From an uncultured Bacilli bacterium (GTDB lineage: Bacteria > Bacillota_I > Bacilli_A > RF39 > UBA660), in the NCBI GenBank assembly GCA_934140355.1, contig CAKPBH010000003.1, positions 1 to 59,917 of the forward strand: 59,917 nt of DNA, read 5' to 3'. A program made the position numbers and the translations under genes. This document shows, one piece after another, positions 9,164-16,984 of the stretch (positions are counted from its first letter, which is position 1; every line of letters begins with the position of its first letter). The notes below the pieces were generated by a model. That model had not been told where the DNA came from, searched no databases, and saw only the letters and a list, made by a program, of their open reading frames with translations.

Positions 9164-9956
9164 TATTTCCTCCCACAGAAGTTTTTTTCCACCTTCCCTT
9201 ATGCTTTATCAAGAATAAAGAAATACTGCCAATAACAACCATAACCAAAGAAACAACCTGACTAATTCTAAAAGGACCTAAATACAAAGAATCACTCCGA
9301 AGTCCCTCAATAAAAAATCTTCCTATTCCATACCAAATCAAATAAAAAGAAACTTGCCTTCCCACTTGATGACTAAAACGTTTTCGAATCGATGCCAAAA
9401 TAAATACCCCAGTAAGACACCAAAGAGATTCATACAAAAAAGTTGGTTGTCGATAAGCACCATCAATATACATTCCCTCAATAATAAACTTTGGCAAATG
9501 AATTTTCTCAAGCGCCATCAAAGTTGTCTCTCCTCCATAGGCTTCCTGATTAAAAAAATTTCCCCATCTTCCAATCGCCTGCCCAAGTAACAAAGACAAA
9601 GAATAAATATCCAAAATACGAACAAAGTTTAAATCATTTTTCTTGCAATAATAGAAAAGATAAAGAATTCCCGCAATCACACCCCCATAAATTGCAAGTC
9701 CCCCTTTCCATATCATAAATATAGAAAGTAAGTCTCCCTGATACTCTGAAAAATTAAAAACCACATAATAAATACGCGCCCCAATAATTGCCCAAATCAC
9801 TAAAGGCAAAACCATATCCATAATAGCACTAGTCTTATAATTTAATTTCTGACTATAACCAACCGCTATCTGATAACCAACCAATACCGCTACTAATATT
9901 AAAAAAGAATACCAATAAATCGTAACAGACCCAATTTGTACTAAAACTCTACTCAT
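9150..9956 (-). CDS. lgt: Prolipoprotein diacylglyceryl transferase
   Basis: Lgt transfers diacylglycerol from phosphatidylglycerol to the lipobox cysteine of prolipoproteins. The 268-residue multipass protein carries the diagnostic GRWGNFFNQEAYG loop near residue 130, the RQPTFLYESLW segment, and the later GRFFIEGLRSDSL. Seven membrane helices fit the family. At least one substrate candidate, the lipoprotein at 35235-35927, is in the window. Confidence 0.95.
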   Translation of the reverse strand: MSRVLVQIGSVTIYWYSFLILVAVLVGYQIAVGYSQKLNYKTSAIMDMVLPLVIWAIIGARIYYVVFNFSEYQGDLLSIFMIWKGGLAIYGGVIAGILYLFYYCKKNDLNFVRILDIYSLSLLLGQAIGRWGNFFNQEAYGGETTLMALEKIHLPKFIIEGMYIDGAYRQPTFLYESLWCLTGVFILASIRKRFSHQVGRQVSFYLIWYGIGRFFIEGLRSDSLYLGPFRISQVVSLVMVVIGSISLFLIKHKGRWKKTSVGGNNGRI

Positions 9957-10413
9957 ACTTATCCCTTCTTTTATGAATAATTGGTTTAATAATCATTCCT
10001 TCCATAAACATATTCAAAATAGAAATAATAATTGCAATCAAAAAAGGCAAAAAAATTCCTTCTATTTGAAAATTACTCCCTAAAAGAAAACTAGCAAGAT
10101 ACAAAATAAAAACATTAATAATTGGATAAAATAACCCCATCGTAAGAGCCGTAATCGGCAAAGTAATATAAACCAAAACAGGCTTTATCGTTTGATTTAA
10201 AATATAAATAATAATAGATGCTAAAAAAGCATATCCCCCACAATAAGCTGGATTAATATAAAAATGTTTTCTGAAGAAAAATGATACTGCAATTAATACA
10301 ATGGTATAACAAACCATATAAAGTAACCACTCAAAAAATGGATTATCAATTATCCGATGAAAAGGACTTTTTTTAGGATTACTAACTTCTTCTAAAATAA
10401 TTTTCTTTTTCAT
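9949..10413 (-). CDS. YvlD-like four-helix membrane protein (phage-holin-4 superfamily)
   Basis: A 154-residue protein with four membrane helices. The motif NQTIKPVLVYITLPITALT followed by a GLFYPIIN turn is typical of the YvlD/PF04020 family, often labelled phage holin though it is chromosomal. The lysine-rich ends face the cytoplasm. It starts the lgt-trxB group and overlaps lgt by 8 bp. The role is unknown; the family is often linked to cell-envelope stress. Confidence 0.7.
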   Translation of the reverse strand: MKKKIILEEVSNPKKSPFHRIIDNPFFEWLLYMVCYTIVLIAVSFFFRKHFYINPAYCGGYAFLASIIIYILNQTIKPVLVYITLPITALTMGLFYPIINVFILYLASFLLGSNFQIEGIFLPFLIAIIISILNMFMEGMIIKPIIHKRRDKYE

Positions 10414-10480
10414 AATTCCTCCCTTTACTTCATACTAAGTATATCATGAAAATATGATAAAGAAAATATAAAAAAAACAA

Positions 10481-10509
10481 TTGCACAAAAAGATATTTTT
10501 TTATATAAT
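10481..10509 (+). promoter_or_regulatory. Promoter of the HAD hydrolase gene
   Basis: TTGCAC (10481-10486) and TATAAT (10504-10509) with a 17-bp spacer, 22 bp before the ATG at 10532. The fit to a SigA promoter is close. Confidence 0.75.
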
Positions 10510-10531
10510 TAAGTTAACAAAGGAGAGAAGT

Positions 10532-11104
10532 ATGATACCCCAACAAAAAAACAATCTGTATGACTTTGATGGAACAATATACGATGGAAATAGTTCTATC
10601 GACTTTTTCGTCTTTTGCCTAATGCACCACCCTCAACTAATAAAATACGTTCCTCAAAATATAGCAGATTTAATTAAAATTAAATTAAATCTATTAAACC
10701 TAGAATCATCTCAAACAGAATACTGTAAATTTATCACTGAAATCAAAAATATTGATATTTTGATTCTAAAATTTTGGAAAATATACCTAAAAAAAATAAA
10801 AAAATGGTACTTGATTCAGAAACAAGATACAGACCTAATCATAACTAGTTCTCCCGATTTTTTAATCAAACCCATTTGTAAACAATTAAATGTCCAATTA
10901 ATTTCTACCACAACCGACAACGGAAGAATAATTGAATTATGCTATCAAAAAGAAAAACTAAGAATGTTAAATGAAAAATATCCTAAAGAAACCTTTGATT
11001 CATTCTACACCGATAGTCCAAAGGATGATCAAATACTATTTCAAAAAGCAAAAAACTCTTACTTAGTCAAAGGAAATAAAAGAATAAAAATTAAAAATAC
11101 TTAA
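10532..11104 (+). CDS. HAD-superfamily phosphatase (HAD-IB type)
   Basis: A 190-residue hydrolase when started at the ATG behind AAAGGAGAGAAGT; the longer frame to 10481 would begin inside the promoter. Motif I is YDFDGTIYDG at the N-terminus, motif II is the Ser in ITSSPDF, and motif III/IV is the acidic TDSPKDDQ near residue 160. The motif I context is like phosphoserine-phosphatase relatives. The substrate is unknown. It is a single-gene unit, divergent from the lgt operon. Confidence 0.75.
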   Translation: MIPQQKNNLYDFDGTIYDGNSSIDFFVFCLMHHPQLIKYVPQNIADLIKIKLNLLNLESSQTEYCKFITEIKNIDILILKFWKIYLKKIKKWYLIQKQDTDLIITSSPDFLIKPICKQLNVQLISTTTDNGRIIELCYQKEKLRMLNEKYPKETFDSFYTDSPKDDQILFQKAKNSYLVKGNKRIKIKNT

Positions 11105-11145
11105 ACAGCACTTTAATCGTAATAAAGAACTAATTAAGTATTTTT
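11093..11145. terminator. Bidirectional terminator between convergent genes
   Basis: A perfect 12-bp stem (AAAAATACTTAA at 11093-11104, complement at 11134-11145) with a 29-nt loop. The left arm contains the HAD stop codon and the right arm contains the stop codon of the minus-strand gene, and both arms end in T runs for their own direction. Confidence 0.75.
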
Positions 11146-12492
11146 TTTATTATCGTAAATCATAAAATAATCATTCTCATCAATATAATTATAATTACCT
11201 AGCACATAGTCATAAATTTTTTTACTAAACTGAACATATTTTTTAAATTTTATTCGATCAACCAAGAAAACACAAGTTTTTTTCTTACAAGTATTATCTA
11301 TTTCTTGAATAACTCGTATATCCCCATGATATCCTAAATTACCATCAAGTAATAAATCATACTTACCAATGTCCATATTATTATAAAGTTTAATTGCATA
11401 ATTATTAACAAATAAAAAGTAATATTCATCATAATCACCAATATACTCATTTAAAAGCCTAGTTTTTTCTAAAATATAATTTTCACTACTACTACTATTC
11501 CGCAAATACCAAAAATTACTTTTATCTAAACTAATAGAATAATCAAAAAAAATAATACACTTAAATATATAACAGACAAAAATTACATGAAGGCTTACCA
11601 GCAAAAGAAATCGATAATAAAGTCGCAATTTCATCACATCAAAGTTCTCTAACACACAATAAATAACTGGAATTAAACAAACAACAAAATGTCCTAAATC
11701 AAAAATAGGATAAGAATTAATTTGAAACATTAGAATAAACAAATATTTCTTATTTCTAAATCTTCCTTTAAAAAGTTTAATTACTAAATATAAACATAGT
11801 AAAATTTCTAATAAAAAGAAAATACTAAATTCTAAATTACTTTTCCCAAAATCCACCATTCCTAAAAAACAATAATTAATAAAATCAAAGAAAGCACCCT
11901 GAATAACAAGATAAAGACTAACAAGAAAAAAAGGAATAAGATAGATAAATAAACTCTTTAACTTATTTTTACTATAAAACAAAACAGGAATTAACAAAAA
12001 TAATCCAATACTTTGTTTAGAAATGAAAATAAGACCTGCTAAAAAAGAAACAACACCATAATATTTACTATCATGACTATCTAACAAATAAATAATCACA
12101 AATAAAAGAAACAGACAAAAATAACTGTAAGAAGGAAAATAATAAATAATAATAAGTGGATATAATAATAGCAACTTATATAACCCTAGTCTCTTATACA
12201 AAATAATTGCTAAAAAACCAATTAATATACAATCAAACAAATGAATACTAATCAAATAATTCCCAAATAAATGAATAAAAATACTACTAAGAAAAAAGTA
12301 AAGTGGTGTAACCATAACATTAAAATCACGATAAATTACCAATCTCTTTGCTATATTATAACTAAAACCATAACACCAAATCTCATCCCCATTCAAAGGA
12401 AGAAAAAATATTTTATAACAAAAACTTAAAATAAATACTATAACAAAAATAAATATGTATTTTAAAAAAGATTTTTTCATCATATCACCCAT
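11134..12492 (-). CDS. Polytopic GT-C-like glycosyltransferase, paralogue 1
   Basis: A 452-residue membrane protein with about ten helices. The first extracellular loop has the acidic pair in GDEIWCYGFSYNI, followed by YRDFN...PLYFFLSS. This matches the layout of GT-C enzymes that use polyprenyl-phosphate sugars, where an Asp/Glu in loop 1 is catalytic. The C-terminal third is soluble and ends in a predicted beta domain. It is clearly paralogous to the next gene (GDEIW versus CDEIW, shared LDGNLGYHGD-type segment). The donor and acceptor are unknown. A decayed third copy lies at about 15486-15760. Confidence 0.6.
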   Translation of the reverse strand: MGDMMKKSFLKYIFIFVIVFILSFCYKIFFLPLNGDEIWCYGFSYNIAKRLVIYRDFNVMVTPLYFFLSSIFIHLFGNYLISIHLFDCILIGFLAIILYKRLGLYKLLLLYPLIIIYYFPSYSYFCLFLLFVIIYLLDSHDSKYYGVVSFLAGLIFISKQSIGLFLLIPVLFYSKNKLKSLFIYLIPFFLVSLYLVIQGAFFDFINYCFLGMVDFGKSNLEFSIFFLLEILLCLYLVIKLFKGRFRNKKYLFILMFQINSYPIFDLGHFVVCLIPVIYCVLENFDVMKLRLYYRFLLLVSLHVIFVCYIFKCIIFFDYSISLDKSNFWYLRNSSSSENYILEKTRLLNEYIGDYDEYYFLFVNNYAIKLYNNMDIGKYDLLLDGNLGYHGDIRVIQEIDNTCKKKTCVFLVDRIKFKKYVQFSKKIYDYVLGNYNYIDENDYFMIYDNKKNT

Positions 12493-13759
12493 TTTTATAA
12501 AATCTAAAATTATATTTATTATCTATATATTGATAATTATTTTTTACATATGTATCAAATTCTTTCCACTGAGTAATTTCTGTGTTTTTTATAACAAACA
12601 AACACAACTTTTCCTTACATAAATCATCAATTTCTTTAATTCTTTTTTGAACACCATGATACCCAACATTACCACTCAATAAAAAATCATATTGATTTAT
12701 TGGAATATTATAATAAAGTTTATAAGCATAACCATACCAATCACCTATAAACATATAATTATACTGTTTCTGTTTATCAGATATACTTTGAAAAAACAAA
12801 AAATTTATATTATTATCATTTCTCATAAAGAAAATATCAGAGGACATACGAATATTTTTTAATTGATAAGGAAAAAAAGCAAAAGAATAACCAATAAGAA
12901 CCACCAAAAGCCAATATTGTTTCAAAGAAAAAGAATAATCATATAAAAGATAAAAATAAGGAATTAACGCCAAAAAAATATGTCTATCATCAAAAATAGG
13001 ATAACTCATCATTTGAAAAAATAAAACAAATAAAATTCTTTTATCCCTCGAATGAAACTTAAAAAATAAAATAATCAAATGAATAATCGCACAAATTTCT
13101 ACTAGAAAAAAAGCAGAAATAATCTCTTTATTATGTTCGTTAAAATCAAACATGCTTCCAAAAACGCAATCTATAAACACCCAAAATGATTTATTCGCTA
13201 TAAAATAAAAACTAATAATAACAAATGGAATCAAAAAATAAAATATACTTCTTAATTTCTTTTTAGAATAATAAATATACGGAAAAAATAAAACCAAACC
13301 AATATTTTGTTTAGTAATAAAAATAAGACCTATCAATACTCCCACTAAAAAATTATGATCATTATCTTTAGACAATAAAAAGAAAACAAACATAAATAAA
13401 AATAAACTAAGTAAATTGTATCCACTATATCCAACAATAAGAAGTAACAAAACACTAGTTAATTTACAACCATATTTTTTATAGGAAATTAAAAATAAAA
13501 AACCAATTAATATACAATCAAATATATGCATACTAATAACCTTATCCCCAAAAACATTTAGAAAAAAACTAGAAATAAAAAAATAAAGTGGCATCTGTAA
13601 AACGTTAAAATCTTGGTATATCATCATCCCATTTAAAATATTATGACTAAACCCATATACCCAGATTTCATCACAATAAAGAGTACTACATACAGAAATA
13701 TAGAAAAAAAAGAAAAAAGCACAAATAAATACAATCAAATAAATAAAAAATTTTTTCAT
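12485..13759 (-). CDS. Polytopic GT-C-like glycosyltransferase, paralogue 2
   Basis: A 424-residue paralogue of the preceding protein, overlapping it by 8 bp. It has the same loop-1 signature (CDEIWVYGFSHNI then YQDFNVLQMPLYFF) and the same C-terminal segment LLSGNVGYHG before a Cys-rich CKEKLC stretch. I start it at the ATG at 13759, where MKKFF begins a membrane helix; the 14 extra upstream codons overlap the 489-residue gene. A GT-C role in lipid-linked glycan assembly is an inference from topology and neighbours. Confidence 0.58.
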   Translation of the reverse strand: MKKFFIYLIVFICAFFFFFYISVCSTLYCDEIWVYGFSHNILNGMMIYQDFNVLQMPLYFFISSFFLNVFGDKVISMHIFDCILIGFLFLISYKKYGCKLTSVLLLLIVGYSGYNLLSLFLFMFVFFLLSKDNDHNFLVGVLIGLIFITKQNIGLVLFFPYIYYSKKKLRSIFYFLIPFVIISFYFIANKSFWVFIDCVFGSMFDFNEHNKEIISAFFLVEICAIIHLIILFFKFHSRDKRILFVLFFQMMSYPIFDDRHIFLALIPYFYLLYDYSFSLKQYWLLVVLIGYSFAFFPYQLKNIRMSSDIFFMRNDNNINFLFFQSISDKQKQYNYMFIGDWYGYAYKLYYNIPINQYDFLLSGNVGYHGVQKRIKEIDDLCKEKLCLFVIKNTEITQWKEFDTYVKNNYQYIDNKYNFRFYKNG

Positions 13760-13760
13760 A

Positions 13761-15230
13761 TTAATAAATCCTCTCATATAGAGTAAAATACTTATCATCA
13801 TATAATACCTTATAATGACTATCCTTACTTAAAACAAGAAATAACATTTCTTTCTTTTCCACCAAAACATGAGTTACATCATATTTCTCAAAATCTTCCT
13901 CATAATTTTTAGATATATTTTTCATTTTATCAAAAATACTATAAGTCATCCCATTAAATTCTTTTAAATATAAATCACACCTTGCATCAATAAATACAGG
14001 AATATCATTAAATAATAAATAACTACCATAATCATAACCATTATATAACTTTATATTTTTATAATCTAAATTTTCTTTAATATAATGAACAGCATCAACT
14101 GGATAATCTTTTTTTAAAACAAACGATTCTTTAGAGTGATTTAAAAATTGATAATAGGAAAAAATAGCTATTCCTAAAATTAAAATAAAATACAAAAATT
14201 TATTTTCTAATAATATTTTTCCTAAAATATCAAAAGTAGAATCATGAAGTTCATTAAGAGAACGAATACAAATAATTCCAATCTCAATAATACCAATTGT
14301 ATAAAAGAAGGAAAGATGTCTAATAGATACTAAAGACATAAAAGCTAAACCACCTATCATAAATAATTCCCGCAAATATATTTTAGTATTAGTAAAAATC
14401 AATACAATAATAAAAATTAAAATTGAAACCAGAAAAAAGGGATGTTCAATAACAACCAAAGGAAGATGCTCTAACAAATATTTTTGACTATCTCCTGCCA
14501 TAATTCTAAAAATATAGGTATAACATATCTTACTTGGAGATAAAAAACCTAAAAACAAACTAATTCCAAAAGTAATAAATAGCAATTGAATATGAGAAAC
14601 TTTTTCTATTTTTAACTTAAAATTATTCTTTATTTTAAATCTTCTTTTACTAATCAAATACAGAATATGTTCTCCAAAAAAAGGAAGAAAAAGAATAAAG
14701 AAAAAGGGCCAAACAGTAGCATGCACATTAGCAATTAAAATACAAAGAAAAAAAATAACAACGGAATATCTTTTCTTACCCGTTTCAATAATCTTATAAA
14801 TAAAATAAAATTCTAATAAAAAACTAATTAAACTAATTAGTTGTGCCCTAGCAACAGCAAACACTGATAATTGAAAAACACAAATAATAGAAAGAATAAT
14901 AGAAAAAAATTCATTTTTATTTAATTTCAAATTAACATAATAAATAGTAAGACCTAAAAAAATAAAAATTAAAACTGTAGTAACATAAATTCCACAATAA
15001 TCAAACCAATCATATACCAAATAAACAAATAAATCATACAACCAATGTGGATAAGTATATGGTAAATTAGCAATCCAACAATAATGATCCAAAAAATCAA
15101 TTCCATTATGATAAATATAGTTACCTAATTTAATCATATAAAATGTATCTGTCTGAAGATATCGATAAGTAAGTCCTATACATAAAAACGAAATTACTAA
15201 AATTCCAAATAAACGGTATTTTTTTATCAT
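13761..15230 (-). CDS. Polytopic membrane protein, GT-C-like (glycan region)
   Basis: A 489-residue protein with about eleven membrane helices. An external loop after helix 1 reads GIDFLDHYCWIANLPYTYPHW, an Asp/His/Trp-rich loop like those of oligosaccharyl- and mannosyl-transferases. The C-terminal 100 residues form a soluble domain. It starts the four-helix-rich group downstream of a good promoter and is separated by one base from paralogue 2. An internally deleted copy lies at 19620-19947. The precise family is not recognised. Confidence 0.55.
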   Translation of the reverse strand: MIKKYRLFGILVISFLCIGLTYRYLQTDTFYMIKLGNYIYHNGIDFLDHYCWIANLPYTYPHWLYDLFVYLVYDWFDYCGIYVTTVLIFIFLGLTIYYVNLKLNKNEFFSIILSIICVFQLSVFAVARAQLISLISFLLEFYFIYKIIETGKKRYSVVIFFLCILIANVHATVWPFFFILFLPFFGEHILYLISKRRFKIKNNFKLKIEKVSHIQLLFITFGISLFLGFLSPSKICYTYIFRIMAGDSQKYLLEHLPLVVIEHPFFLVSILIFIIVLIFTNTKIYLRELFMIGGLAFMSLVSIRHLSFFYTIGIIEIGIICIRSLNELHDSTFDILGKILLENKFLYFILILGIAIFSYYQFLNHSKESFVLKKDYPVDAVHYIKENLDYKNIKLYNGYDYGSYLLFNDIPVFIDARCDLYLKEFNGMTYSIFDKMKNISKNYEEDFEKYDVTHVLVEKKEMLFLVLSKDSHYKVLYDDKYFTLYERIY

Positions 15231-15260
15231 ATATGACCTTCAACTCTCTTCCTACCTATA

Positions 15261-15289
15261 AGTATATAATATTAAAAATAATTATTCAA
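15261..15289 (-). promoter_or_regulatory. Promoter of the GT-C gene group
   Basis: On the minus strand TTGAAT (15284-15289) and TATACT (15261-15266), spaced 17 bp, about 30 bp before the ATG at 15230. An almost identical copy lies at 19978-20006. Confidence 0.7.
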
Positions 15290-15351
15290 TTAAGTTAACA
15301 AAAAGGATAATGTAAAATTTTTTTGACTGTACAAATTCATATTAAAATTAC

Positions 15352-15475
15352 TACAAGCAAAAAATTGATTAAAATTGAAACTACTTTAAAGAACAGAACT
15401 TCATTTAGAAAAATTAGTAATAATACAAAAAAGAACTAATACTATTTGTAGAGAAATAGAAAACAGAAGATATAA
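15352..15475 (+). pseudogene. Fragment of an IS30-type transposase N-terminus
   Basis: In one plus-strand frame codons read LIKIETTLKNRTSFRKIS, and after a frameshift near 15438 they read TNTICREIENRR. Together these resemble the helix-turn-helix start of IS30-family transposases (pattern IE..L....S.R.IA then TTISREI). There is no start, no DDE domain, and the frame has stops, so it is a relic. The call is from pattern memory only. Confidence 0.5.
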
Positions 15476-15485
15476 AAAATAATAA

Positions 15486-15760
15486 AATAAGAAATATCAA
15501 AAATAGAATAAACATTAACTTGAAACACTAAAATAAATAAACCAATAAACTTTTTAACTTATTTTTACTATAAAACAAAACAGGAATTAAGATACAATCA
15601 ACAAAATGAACACTAATCAAATAATTTCCGAATAAATTAATAAAAACACTACTAATAATAAAATTAAGTGATGATTGTAACAGGTACCCCTAGATAAATC
15701 ATCATACTCTTTAAAATATGATAACTAAATCCTGAGATAAACTCTAAATTTTTTATTCAT
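15486..15760 (-). pseudogene. Decayed copy of GT-C paralogue 1
   Basis: Blocks of this stretch match the 452-residue gene in the same order. One block, around AACTTATTTTTACTATAAAA with the following CAGGAATTAA, matches 11957-11995. Another, near AAATGAACACTAATCAAATA, matches about 12236-12260. Large internal parts are missing and no open frame survives. With the IS30 scrap it fills most of the gap between 15231 and 15772. Confidence 0.7.
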
Positions 15761-15772
15761 AATCATTTTTTT

Positions 15773-16963
15773 CTAATCATTAATATCTCTTACATCATCA
15801 TAAATACTATTTGCCTTAACATAAAATTTCATAATTATTTTGACAACAAAACTAGGCCAAATTTTAGAAAACATAATAATATCTTCTTTTTTTCGCAAAT
15901 CACTATTAATAAATTTTACTGTTGTTGCATGATTATGAATTCTATAAAAAATTAAATTTTTACTAACATATCCAATTCTTCCCTTCTGTTTAGCAAATTT
16001 TAAAAAAGTATCCCAATCTAATGAAAACTTAAGTTCAGAAGTAAAAATATCCTTTTTACCAAGTAATAACTTATTATACGTAACTGATGGACAATTAATG
16101 CTACTCCCAAAAGCTAAAGAGAAAATTTTAAAAAATTTTAATTGATTCAAAAAAGAAAAACGTAAAGGTAGTTTCAAAAACTTTTTAACTTTCCCATTCA
16201 AATCTTCCATAATCATTCCATTTTTCAAAATACAATAATCCGTACAAACAAATAAAACATTATCAAAATTCTTATAAAATTTTAAAATTTCTTCCAAATA
16301 ATTGTGTCGATAAACATCATCTTGATGAACAATCGTCACTAAATCAGTTTTTGCCTTTCTATATCCAAAATTCCAATCATCTTGAATATCGCTTTTTCCA
16401 TGACGCACATATAATTTAATTTTATACTTATTGGCTAAAAATCTAATAAATGAATTATCTGTTGAAGTCACAATAATAATATTAGAATAAACGGTTTGAT
16501 GATACAAAGATAAAATACATTCCTCTAAGTAACAACATTCTCCATAAGCACAAATAACAAAAGTATGAGAATAATTTCTATTACAACTTTTAAAAGTCCA
16601 ATATTTACTAAATAAAAAATTATAAGGAACAGTAAAAAATAAAGTTAATAATGGCGCAATTTTACTAGAAATATGCAAAACATCAACCCACAAATAAATA
16701 CAAAACATATTAATAAAAAAAGACGACAAATAAACTACATAATACTTCTTTTTACTCCCTTTATTACTTTTAAAAACAAACCCTTTTTGAATACCATATG
16801 CCACAACACAAGAAAAAATATAAGCAAAAAAATTTGCCAAAAAATAATGAATATTAAAATGAAGCAAAATATAATAAATAATTAAAGAATTTAAAGAATT
16901 AAAAGCCCCCACCAAAGCAAATCGAATAAATTGAAAAAAATTATTTTCTATAAAATTAAACAT
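15773..16963 (-). CDS. GtrA-like flippase fused to a family 2 glycosyltransferase
   Basis: A 396-residue fusion. Residues 1-125 have four membrane helices with GtrA hallmarks: FIRFALVGAFNSLNS in helix 1 and VPYNFLFSKYWTF at the end of helix 4. GtrA/GtcA proteins are thought to move undecaprenyl-phosphate sugars across the membrane. From residue 130 a soluble GT2 domain begins (FVICAYGECCYLEECILSL) with the acidic HQDD motif near residue 217 in place of DXD, and a later WDTFLKFA segment. The usual fused order is GT2 first, so this is reversed. The C-terminal membrane helices of CsbB-type GT2 enzymes are absent. Confidence 0.8.
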   Translation of the reverse strand: MFNFIENNFFQFIRFALVGAFNSLNSLIIYYILLHFNIHYFLANFFAYIFSCVVAYGIQKGFVFKSNKGSKKKYYVVYLSSFFINMFCIYLWVDVLHISSKIAPLLTLFFTVPYNFLFSKYWTFKSCNRNYSHTFVICAYGECCYLEECILSLYHQTVYSNIIIVTSTDNSFIRFLANKYKIKLYVRHGKSDIQDDWNFGYRKAKTDLVTIVHQDDVYRHNYLEEILKFYKNFDNVLFVCTDYCILKNGMIMEDLNGKVKKFLKLPLRFSFLNQLKFFKIFSLAFGSSINCPSVTYNKLLLGKKDIFTSELKFSLDWDTFLKFAKQKGRIGYVSKNLIFYRIHNHATTVKFINSDLRKKEDIIMFSKIWPSFVVKIIMKFYVKANSIYDDVRDIND

Positions 16964-16984
16964 AAATCAATCACACCTTTGTTT

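Noticed and set aside
9949..10413. Phage holin
   Set aside because: The family name is misleading; the protein sits in the lgt-trxB operon with no phage genes around.
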